From assembly GCA_027604505.1 (NCBI GenBank), contig JADIIX010000178.1, positions 1-38,055 on the forward strand: 38,055 nt of DNA, read 5' to 3'. The DNA comes from Gonapodya sp. JEL0774 (taxonomy: Eukaryota > Monoblepharomycota > Monoblepharidomycetes > Monoblepharidales > Gonapodyaceae). The notes below the pieces were generated by a model. That model worked only from the letters and a program-made list of their open reading frames with translations, searched no databases and was not told the origin of the DNA. Numbering within the stretch: position 1 is the first letter of the stretch; each line of letters starts with the position of its first letter. Shown here piece after piece: positions 1 to 9,941 of this stretch. Position numbers and translations under genes: made by a program.

Positions 1-1200
1 CACTGTGCACATGTGTGAAAGAAGCGTCATTTCATAATAAGATCACGGATTCTACAGCTATTTTAAGCCTTTTCCTGTGAACGGTGTCACTGCGATTCCA
101 CACAGCGTGAAAGTGCACTCATCATTTGTGGCAAGGAAGTTGGGGCACGCACTTGCCCTTCATATACTGTTGCACACCCTGTTTCTCCAAGGACGGTTCC
201 GGCAGAACGGGCTTATCAAACCTCAGAAAACTTGAAACTTGCCTGTTCTATCCTTAGACTGTCCTTTTTGCAATTGGGGAGAATTGCACGTCGGACAGGG
301 GTGGCGACTGAGTGGGGGCGGAAGTGAGGACGGGACAACATTGTCTATTATTATTCTTTTTTTTTTTTCTGTAGTGCATTAGAAGTTTTACATCCGGGGA
401 TGTGGTATGCAGATCTAGAGTGTCTTGGTAAAGATCATCCCGTCTATAACCCATTCCTTTGTGCACACTGTTTCGTCAAACAGGCAAGACCCACGTCCTG
501 CTCAGGTTCTTAGCATGTGTCTAAGGGGTCTGAGATGAAAGTAGAACAGTGTACTAGGTCATACGTGGGGTGTGGGGTTGACAGGCACTCACATGCATCG
601 CACGAGAGGGGGGGGTTGAGATCTGTCTCAGTTATCAATACGGCGTGAATTGGGGATATCAAGATTCGTGAAGCAAAGGTGTGAAGATATTTTGCGAATG
701 GTGGTGGAACTCAAGATAATGAAGTTTAGTATGTTAACAAAAAGCTATATACTTAAATATTCATGTGATTGAGTCGAGCAGTTCCGGTCGAATGGTTTTA
801 TCATACAATCTGGTGTATCATCCGAGTTAAATCACATGCCTGTTCTTTTGCAATTTTACAGAGAAGGCAATGCGGCGGACGAGAAAGGTGCAGGACCGGT
901 GAATCGTGGTCGCGATTTTGGGGAGAGATGGAGGGACTGTTTTTCGTGAATTCATTCTTAGTTTCGCAGTGAGACCCAGTGGTCGATAGACCGTCTCCCC
1001 GCGTGGGATTACATTTTTAGTAGGAAAAGTTCTACAGCCATGTATGGACCTTGAAAACACAGTTGTGGTGATGAGATGTGTGCCAGACTCGAATGCGTAC
1101 AGTGTGGGAGACCCAGCGCGCACTCCACCGACCACATGCAATCTCCCCTTCACGCGGAGTCTGTTTCCCTTCTCTGGAGAAGGGGACAGAGAAGGACGGA
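1..1200. repeat. Diverged long repeat, copy A
   Basis: The first ~1.2 kb is repeated, with substitutions and small indels, from 3599 to about 4790. The first 120 bases are almost identical in the two copies, and similarity then decays towards 1200. It carries the recurring block GGTTCCGGCAGAACGGGC at 195, a degenerate version near 780, and a small inverted repeat (GCAATT, 6-nt gap, AATTGC) at 270-287. No transposase, reverse transcriptase or terminal repeat is visible. I see no convincing gene; the short open frames here are not conserved in frame between copies. Confidence 0.8.
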
Positions 1201-1458
1201 AATGGGAGTGGTGCATGGTTAGGGCAGGTGGGAGTGACTCGGAGGAGGAAGGGCAAAAGGCAGACCGAAAAGAAAAGTGGAAATAGTGAGAAGAGATATA
1301 TGGGAAGAGACGAGATACAGAAGAATACTTCTATCACTTCCTCCTCTCTCCTTCTTTGCTTCTCGGAGGGGTTTGAACTATCCAATGCGGATTATGATTG
1401 TTGATAATCGAGGACGGGCAGGACAAATCCGTCACACAGTACATCACCTGCAACCGCG

Positions 1459-2533
1459 TTGACCACTTTCAGCTCTATTTCGCAGTCACACTCTTCTCAA
1501 CTGCAGTCAAAAGTCATCGACGCAAACATTCTGCACATACTAAGCGGACTTCATGCTGAGCTGGAACGGCGTATGCGGCCTAATCCATCAGATGGGACAC
1601 ATCGGACACCAGAATCCTTTGTAACGATCGCCCGTCAAGCTCAAGGATCGTGCTCCTCCAAGGCTGAGAGATGAAACCTGGGAGAAACTGATTGGAGGTG
1701 GTCAAGAACCACAGTACCTGGACCTGAAGGCAATAGTCAAGCTTATAAACCTAGTTTTGACAGATGGAGGGGTTGGTGCTGCGCTCGAGGCGGCAAAAGT
1801 TGACTCGAGTATGAATATGGCAGAAGAGGGGCTACCACTCACATCCGCGTAAGCGCATGAAAAGTCGAAGATGTAGTTAAACAATTCATCTTACTTCTCC
1901 ATTAGCTGTTTGACTTGACTAAGCAGAGCGTCACGTCTAATTCTGTCAAATTCTGGCGCGATATGGTGCGATGTAATGTCCTTGGCAACCAGTCCAGGTT
2001 TTCTTCAACCCCACTTCGAGCATTGTTGAAACTCGAGTGCGCCCGCAAGAGAAAGCCTCTTAAGAAGGGACATAGGAGTCTGAGATTTCTTTTCGGATTG
2101 TATATAGTTGGATGTCGGAGAATAAATAGGAAACGGCGGACATCAACCAGCTGTCAATGTGAACAGCCAGAATGCTGTTTGTTCCAGGCAGTAACTGCCC
2201 ACGTGCTCCGTGACAGAGTTGAGATGGCCGAGCGATCAATTCCCACCAAAAGCACTCCTTTAAGCAAATTGATGCTCATTACTTATCAATTCCCGAGCGA
2301 CAGTGCTTCGGAGAAAGGATTACAGATTCATTGGCGAGCTGACACCATGTCGGGATGAACCTTCCAGACTGGATGATCGATTGGTTCTGTACCAGGATAA
2401 CGGAGATTGTAACCATGGAGCTGGCAATCCCACTCAATGTGCGCCGTGTCCAAAGTCCCAGCACCGGTCTGTCGTCGAATGGAAATGGGGAATTCGAGTC
2501 ACCCTTTCCCTCCCGTCAGTTTTTGTAGCGAAC
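1459..2533 (+). pseudogene. Possible unrecognised or decayed multi-exon gene
   Basis: An open frame at 1459-1674 reads like ordinary protein, with an Ala-Glu-Leu-Glu-Arg-Arg helix. A second frame open from 1625 to 1849 does too (motifs YLDLKAIVKLINLVLTDGG and ALEAAKVDSSMNMAEEG) and ends at a good donor, C|GTAAGC at 1848/1849. An acceptor near 1924 would continue it in phase for about 30 residues. A further open frame at 2355-2530 starts MNLPDWMIDWF. I could not join the first two frames with a plausible intron, so a frameshift or decay is possible. I recognise no family. It lies between repeat copies. Alternatively these are chance open frames in unique DNA. Confidence 0.27.
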
Positions 2534-2539
2534 CCCTAG

Positions 2540-3060
2540 CGAAGAACGATTCGAGACCACGATGGAGGTTTCCATATTGACGAGACCTTTCGTATTTAGC
2601 GTAAGGATCAGGTTTGAAAGTCCTGTTTCGTTTTGAAAGTGATCGTGGTGGGATGACATGACCAGCCAACCCACTGTCTGGGTTCGTATTTCTTTCCACA
2701 CAAATATAGCGGGTGGATGTTGCGATGATGGAAAAACAGCCAGGTCAGCTTGGCTCTGACACAAATGATGGAGTGTAAGATGCCGGTTCGCAATTGGTGC
2801 CAAGTGTGGAACGAACACTACATACTTGTGGTCACTCATGTGTACATGCTGGAGAACTTATTCTGCCAAATCAATATTGCTCTTGAAAGGAAGTTTCGCG
2901 TGTCCCTGAGGGGCTGTCCGTTGTTTTGGAGCCACGGCTTTTCGTTCTATGTACAAATACCCAACCATGTCTGTGTGGTCCTTCTCTGCTGTTGCGGACT
3001 CTCTCTTTTAGATGTTTTACAATTGTTTCGTTGAATGATATTGCCATGATCCGAACTGTG
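2540..3060. other. Gene-free spacer
   Basis: I see no supported gene, RNA or ordered repeat in this stretch. The open frames are short, overlap on both strands and show no recognisable motif. Confidence 0.5.
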
Positions 3061-3420
3061 GGGCCACCCAGGCACAGGCCGTTCGTCACACACACTTGCC
3101 CCTCATAAACTGTCGCACACTTCTTTCTTCCAAGGACGGTTCCGGCAGAACGGGCTTATCAAACTTACCAAACCTAGCAAATCTTGAAACTTGCCTGTTC
3201 TATCCTTAGACTGTCCTTTTTGCCATTGGGGAGAAACGAACGTGTGGCGGGGGTGGAGACTGTGTTGGGGGCATAGAGAGTACGGGACAGATCGTCGTCT
3301 AGAGAGTTGCTCTTTATTTTTTGCGTTTATTTTATTTTCAATCTCGCTTGAAGACTGGATCTCCGCCTGCAGTGCAGTGCGCGATCTCGAGTGTAAACAT
3401 GAGCGATGCTGCGAAGGCTG
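3060..3420. repeat. Diverged repeat, partial copy B
   Basis: This partial copy shares with copies A and C the run from the 'cacttgcccctcata' block through the GGTTCCGGCAGAACGGGC block (here from 3138) to the 'ccttagactgtcctttttg' block and the following purine-rich segment. The stretch around the core block is slightly longer than in copy A (an extra 'cttaccaaacctag'). Confidence 0.7.
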
Positions 3421-3598
3421 AAAATGCGCATTCAAGAATCAAGTACCCATGAAAGCATCGTAAAAAATAATCAAAAACACCTTAGACCATCATCTACAGT
3501 TTTTTCACTGGTTATATTCGCGGACCACGACTTGTTGCGTTTCCTTCTCGTTCTCTGCTTCCCTTCACCCAAATTGCCGAAATGTCCATCCTTTGTCA

Positions 3599-4790
3599 CA
3601 CTGTGCACATGTGTGAAAGAAGCGTCATTTCATAATAAGATCACGGATTCTACAGCTATTTTAAGCCTTTTCCTGTGAACGGTGTCACTGCGATTCCACA
3701 CAGCGTGAAATGTGTGCACTCATCATTTGTGGCAAGGAAGCGGGGGGCACGCACTTGCCCGTCATATACTGTTACGCACCCTGTTTCTCCAAGGACGGTT
3801 CCGGCAGAACGGGCTTATCAAACCTCAGAATACTTGAAACTTGCCTGTTCTATCCTTAGACTGTCCTTTTTGCAATTGGGGAGAATTGCACGTCGGACGG
3901 GTGGCGACTGAGTGGGGGCGGAAGTGAGGACGGGACAGATTGTGGTTGGGAACATTATTTTTTTTTTGTTTTCTCTGTAGTATATGCATTAGAAGTTTTA
4001 CTTTCAGGGATGCGGTTGGCAGCTCTTGAGTCTTGGTCCCATCAATAACCCATTCTTTGTGCGCACAACGTTTGGTGAAACAGGCAAGACCCCCACGTTC
4101 CGTTCAAATTCTCAGCATGTGTCTAAGCGGTCTGAGATGAAAGTAGTAGAACAGTGTAATAGGTCATAGGTCATAGGTGGGGTGTGGGGTTGACGGGCAC
4201 TCACATGCACTGCACGAGTGGGGGCAGTCAAAAATCCGTCTCAGTTCTCAGCCCTGGCGTGAATTGGGGATATCAAAATTGGGCGAAGCGCACGAGGAGA
4301 GTTTGCGAATGGTGGAATGATGGTGGAACCACTCGGAAAAATAAAGCGTTTAAAAAACTATGATATATAAGTAAAATTTCTGCGACACTTTTCGAACGGT
4401 TCCGGCAGAACGGGCTTATCAATACAATCTGCTATCCAGCGAAGTTGAATCCCACGCCCGTTCTAACCTTAGACTGTTCTTTTGTAGGTTTTTATGGAGA
4501 AGGCAATGAATGCGGTAGACGAGAAAAGTGCGGAGGGGAGGGCACGTTTTTGCCAAGATCTGTGTGGGTTTCTTCGTGTTCTTGTTTTTTCAGTGGTTCT
4601 AGGCCATCTCCCCGACCGCCGACTGGTACTACAACAATATCTATAGTAAGAAGAGCTCGGTAACAGGGTATGGACTTTGAACTACCGCCTTGCTATTACA
4701 GTAATTGAGATGTGTGACACTCATACATAGAGGTCCCAATGCGGGTCCACCAACCGCATGCAATCTCCTCCCCCTCTCCAACAGCAGTAA
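3599..4790. repeat. Diverged long repeat, copy C
   Basis: Direct repeat of 1-1200. The first ~110 bases match almost perfectly, and the match continues with indels to the 'ccgcatgcaatctcc' block near 4757 (1133 in copy A). It contains two copies of GGTTCCGGCAGAACGGGC, at 3797 and 4398, whereas copy A has one good and one degenerate copy. A poly-T run lies at about 3958-3967. No coding capacity is evident. Confidence 0.8.
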
Positions 4791-4949
4791 TAGGGCACAA
4801 GGAGAGAGAGGGGAATGGAAATGGAAATGGAAATGGGAGAGGGTGAAATGGTGGAGGGAGAGGGGATAGGCGACATGTATGATTTCTCAGAGCTCAGTGG
4901 ACCGCAGGCTGCGATGAAAAGTTGAACCAGCGTATTAGCGTATAATAAC

Positions 4950-5345
4950 GAATTATTGGTAGGTGGGTGCTGGGTTGAGAGACACTCACGGGTGCCGCTC
5001 GGCCCACAGGTCACTGGTGGGGGATCCAGATTCAATTCAGTTCTCAGCTCTGGTGTGTCGGTTCAGGAAACTGAAGTTTTGAGTCGCCCAAGCAAAAGGA
5101 GGAAATATATCTTTATATTTGCGGTCAGACCCAGTGGTTGATAGACCATCTCCCCACGTGGGATTGTATTGCTAGTAGAAAGAGTTCTAAAGCCATGCAT
5201 GTATGGACATTTGAAAACGCAGTCGTACTGATATTGAAATGTGTGGCAGACTCAAATGTGCGTAGGTGGGCGGGGAATGCCAGGAGAGCCGACGCAGCGC
5301 GCAACACCGACCGCATGCAATCTCCCCTTCACGCAGAGTCCGTTT
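4950..5345. repeat. Diverged repeat, partial copy D
   Basis: Matches the distal third of copy A (about 970-1165): 'gacccagtggt', 'gatagacc', 'tctcccc.cgtgggatt', 'gttctaaagccatg' and 'accgcatgcaatctccccttcacg' occur in the same order and spacing. The copy runs up to the 5' flank of the molybdenum cofactor sulfurase gene, so the repeat array abuts that gene's presumed promoter. Confidence 0.7.
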
Positions 5346-5520
5346 CGCCCCCTCGGAACATGGGGAGAGAGAGGCACGGAAATGGGGGAGGGTGGACGGG
5401 TGGGCGGTGGATAGGCTGATGGTGTGAGGGACAGAGTGGGAGTGATTGGGAGGAGGAAAGAGGAAAGAGGAAAGAAGAGAGGGCGAGATTAACGAGGAAC
5501 GTTGATTAGAGAAAGAAAAG

Positions 5521-8500
5521 ATGAGGAGAGACGGGGAGAAAGTGGAGGGGAGAGAGCGGAAGCAACAAGGGGCCGATGAGATAGCTGTGGCCGATCAGGA
5601 AGGAGGGGAGGGCGGTGGAGAGAGAGACGATCGGGGTTGCACGAGAACGTTTGTGGACGGAAGAAAGGACAGTAGGGAGGACCAAGATATGGGCAGTGAC
5701 CGGGAGGGAGCGATTCTGAGGGAGGGAGAGCGTGGGAGACAGAAAAACGCGTGTGAGAGCGAGAAACAGGAGAGGACAGAGTGGGAGGGGTGGGGAGGAG
5801 AGGAGGAGGGAGCATGGGGGAGGGAGGGGCAGTGGGCAGGGGAGCGGGATGGGGAGAGGAAGGAAACGATTGGGAGGGCACTGAGGGAGCACTTTGGACG
5901 GATCAGACGGGAGCACTACCCGCATCTGGGAGGGGTGACGCCTGCACCCCCTGCCCACTCTCCCCACACTCTCCCACCACCCGCACAGCCACCCCCCACT
6001 CCTCCACCTCCACCCCAGATCTACCTGGACAACGCCGCCTCCCCTCCATACCCCGCTCCTCTGGTCGCCGCATACGCCGCATCCCTCATCAGCCCTGCCG
6101 CCTCCTCTCTCCCTCTCCCTCTCCCCCACTCTGCCCTCCCTCTCTATGGAAACCCTCACTCTCAGGGCTCCCCCTCTGCCGCTCTCTCTGCCCACTCCGT
6201 CCAGCTCGCACGGGACCGCATACTGGCGTGAGTCTCTCTGTCCCCCTGCACCCCTCTCTCTCCCGCACTCCCCTCTCTCATATCTCCCATCCATCCCCCT
6301 CCATCTCCCCCTCTCTGCCCCCTCTCTGTCCCCTCTCTCCCCCTCTCTCTCACTTCTCTCCCCCTGCACTCACTCAGATTCCTCGACACTGATCCCTCTC
6401 AATACTCGGTCATATTCACTGCAAACGCAACAGCTGCCCTCAAACTCCTCGCTGAGTCTGTCCGTTGGGCCCCACCTCCACCTCCCACCCGTCCTCCACC
6501 CACTCAGCCACCACTCCCTCCATCCATCAACCCCACTCATCTTCCCACTGCTCCAACCACTGCGCATTCCACCACCTCACCCGTACCCGCACCTCTACAA
6601 ACACCCAAACCCCACCCTCTGAAACCCATCGCCCACTCCTTCCTCCACCTCCGTGACTCTCACACATCCGTCCTCGGCATCAGGGAACTCGTCTACCGTG
6701 CCGCAGGTATCCCAGACGAGGAACAGCAACAGGGGCTCGCGGACGGGTACCCGAACGGGACCGGCGACGTGGACGGACACGGACACCGGAACAGCGATGT
6801 GGACCTGGACCTGGACGGTGTCGGTGTCTCCGCCTCCTCCCGAGTCCGCTCCGTATCTCTCCAAGAACTTGTCCAATGGTGTCGCGCAGCCGACACCGAG
6901 ACACCGAACCTCCTTCCTACCCACCCCGACGCGGACGCGGACGCCGACGCCGCGCGCGACCCCACCTCCACCGCCGCCCACCACCACCCGACCCCGACCC
7001 CGACCCACCCACCCACCTCACCTCTCTTCAACATCCTCTCCCTCCCCCTCCAATCCAACTTCCATGGCCGCCGCGTACCCCCACACCTCATCCTTTCCAT
7101 GCTCCGCAACCCCTACTTCGTCCCCCAAACCACCCCCACCTCCTCCCACCCCGCCCTCCCCACGCTCATCCTCCTGGACCCCTCGTCCCACCTCACCACC
7201 ACCCCGCTCAGCCTCCGTACTCTCCCGGTCCACTTCCTCTGCGTCTCCCTCTACAAGATCTTTGGGTTCCCCACCGGCGTCGGCGCCCTCGTCGTCAGGA
7301 ACGACTGTGTGGGCCTGTTGTGGGATAAAGTCTACTTTGGTGGGGGGACCGTGGAAGGCGTGGAGGTCGGTGGCGGTGGCGGTGGGGGGGTGGCCATGGT
7401 GAGCGGAATCGCACCCCGCGCCGCCCCCTACAACAACCGCCGCTGGGTCCGCCGCCGCGGCCAAGCCGACATGGACGCCGCCGCCTCGCTCGGTGTTCCT
7501 CCTGGTCTACCCTTGTGGTACCCCACCACCACCTCCTCCTCCTCCCCCGTCCCCCGCACCCCCTTACCCCCGCCCCCCCCGCCCTCCCGCTTCGAAGACG
7601 GCACCCTCAACTACCTCTCCATCGCCGCCATCCCCACCGCCTTCCACTACTTCGCCACAACCCACGCGTCCCTCCCGTCCCACATCGCTCAGGCCCTGCC
7701 CGAGTGCACCTACTCCCCTTCCCCCTCCCCCTCCTCGCAGCCCCCCCTCCACCACCGCGCCTCGCTCGCCGTGTCCTGCCACGCCGCGGCGCTGGCAAAG
7801 CGCTGCTACGATAGGATGGTGGCTCTCAGGCACGGGGACGGGAGTACCGTGGTGGAAATGTACTCGGGGGATCCGGACCCCGACGTGCCCGCCGGCTCGG
7901 GACTCCAGGACCGGGACCCCTACGCGCCCCTCCAAGGCCCCATCGTGACGTTCAACCTGCTGCGTCCCCGTACCGTGCGTGACGGTGACGGGTCCGGGTC
8001 CGGGGCTTTCCCACCCGCCCGTCCCGAACACACCGCCACCTCCACCTCCACCTCCCCGCACCCCCGCCGCTACGTCGGCTCCTCCGAGGTCCAGACCCTC
8101 GCGTCCGCATGTGGGATCCACCTCCGCGCCGGGTGCTTTTGTAACCAGGGCGCGTGCGAGGAGGCGATGGGCATGGAAGAGGGGGAGGCGAGGAGGAACG
8201 TGGAGGTGGGTGGGGGTGGTTTGGGACGGGGGGGGGGGGGGGGCGGGGGTGGCGGGGGGGCAGGCACTTTGTGTGGTTGGTAAGAGTCAACTCAACTCAT
8301 TCGCCAAAATTCCGGCTCCCACCCACGCCCTCCCCAGGCGCGGCCGCCCCCGCGCCCACCCCCCCCCCCCCCCCCCCCCACACAGCTGCACGGCCACATC
8401 TGCTGGGACTCGACCGACCTCATCGCCGGCCGGCCCACGGGAGCGCTCCGCGTCTCGTTCGGCGCGTGCAACACGGTCGACGACGTGGACGCGTGGATCA

Positions 8501-9863
8501 GGTTCCTCGCCGTGTACTTTGTGGACAGGGGGGGGCAGGGGGAGGCGGTGGCCGCGGGGAACGGACACGCACAGGGCGAGCACACCCCGGACACGCACAC
8601 CGCCAGCCTGCCGGCTCCGGCCCCTACCCCTGCACTGCCCCCGACCCCGACCGTGTCCTCGCTCACCGTGTTCCCCATAAAGTCCTGCGGTGGCTACAAC
8701 GTCCCTCCCCACGTCGCGTGGCCCGTGTCCACCTCGGGGTTCTTTTTGGACCGACGGTTCGCGGTGGTGGATCCGGCGGGGACAGCGTTGAGTCAGAAGA
8801 GGGTGCCGGCTATGAGGTTGGTGAGGTGTAACAAGGTGGAGAAGGGGGTGCGGGAGGGTATAGGGGGGTGGGTCGAGGTGGAGGTGGGCGGGGACGTGGT
8901 GAGGGTGGACCTGGCCGACAAGGACGGGGACAGGGCCAGGGGGAGGGGGGCCGAGATCGGGGCCAGGGTGTGTGGGGATCGGTGAGTTGTGTGTGTGTAG
9001 GGGGGGGGGCGGGGGGGCCCCGGCGCCGCGCGGGCGGGCCCCGCGCCGGCGGGGGGCGTGCGCGACTGGGCGAGTGTGCGAATGAGTCCCATTGGGACCG
9101 TGTTGTGCCGAGTCCGGAAGGCTCACCTCGCTCCATCACCCCATGTGCCCCCGCCCCGCCAAGCGTCACCGCCATCCCCGCATCATCGCCCATCATTTCT
9201 TCCCGCTTATCGTCCTTCCTTGGCATCCCCGACCTCCGCCTCATCGAGACCTCCCCGTCCACCGTTCGCAAGTCCCGTCTGGCCAGGCAACCCCCCAGCC
9301 CCCCACCCACCCGCGCCGACCAAACCGAATCGCACACCACACACACACACAGCGACTCTGTTCACCACCATCTCCCACCACCGCAACCAGACTCGACCTC
9401 GACCTCGCTCTCCTTTGCCAACGAGTCTCAGTTCCTCCTCGTGAACCGCGCCAGCCACGACGATCTGGTGGCCTACCTCGGTGCCACGGCCCCCGTCGAC
9501 GACGATCCGGACCGGCTGCGAGAGGATCTGGCACACCTGGACATCTCGTGCTATCGGGCAAACATTGTGGTGGACGGACTCGCTCCCTGGGAGGAAGAAC
9601 GGTGGGTGGGGAGAACCATCGAGATCGCGGGACCCGAGGGGGCCAAGCAGGTGTTTCGGGTTTTGGCGGGTTGTGGGCGGTGTGGTATGGTGTGCATTAA
9701 TCAAAAGACAGGGTTGAGGGGAAGGGAGCCCTACGGGACCTTGTCTCGAATGGGTAAGAAGGACAAGGGCCGGTTGGTCTTTGGAGTGCATTTGGCACAT
9801 GTGAGAGAAGAATCCACCGTACCACATGTTTTGCAAGCTGGGTGGACATTGAGCGTGACGTAA
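5521..9863 (+). CDS. Molybdenum cofactor sulfurase, 4 exons
   Basis: MOCOS/ABA3/HxB family. It sulfurates the Mo cofactor of xanthine dehydrogenase and aldehyde oxidase by a PLP-dependent cysteine desulfurase reaction. Exons 5521-6227, 6378-8205, 8386-8981 and about 9164-9863 join in phase to 1276 residues. The family start is seen as REHYPHL and YLDNAA, then NPHSQ, HTSVLG, the PLP lysine in SLYKIFGFPTGVGAL (K529), FEDGTLNYL, and the cysteine loop RAGCFCNQGAC (C822, C824, C829). The MOSC half follows: FPIKSCGGY, the SSFLGIPDLRLIE segment, CYRANIVVDG and GRCGMVCINQKTG. Animal and plant homologues are roughly 820-890 residues; the excess is Pro/Ser/Asp-rich insert and a charged N-terminus. The start is the first ATG after an in-frame stop at 5503; the Met at 5689 is an alternative. 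The last acceptor could instead be at 9112. Confidence 0.9.
8206..8385 (+). other. Intron with G16 and C21 homopolymer runs
   Basis: This sulfurase intron holds an uninterrupted G run at 8228-8243 and a C run of about 21 at 8359-8379 directly before the acceptor CACACAG. A stronger-looking donor (GGTAAGAG, at 8280) is out of phase; the GTGGGT donor at 8206 keeps phase 0. An alternative acceptor at 8337 would add 16 codons in frame. Such runs are prone to sequencing and length error. Confidence 0.6.
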
Positions 9864-9941
9864 GTGTGTGCAAGCCTCATTTGTAATTGCTGCTACTGTA
9901 CACGATAGAATGGCAATAACGATGCTCGAATCCCGATAAAA

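Noticed and set aside
1-5500. Left-arm repeats as a retrotransposon or DNA transposon
   Set aside because: No reverse transcriptase, integrase, transposase, terminal repeats or target-site duplication could be seen.
5489-6369. Long minus-strand open frames opposite the sulfurase N-terminus
   Set aside because: They are Arg/Gly or Pro/Ser low-complexity mirrors of a skewed coding region and carry no motif. The plus strand has the conserved enzyme motifs.
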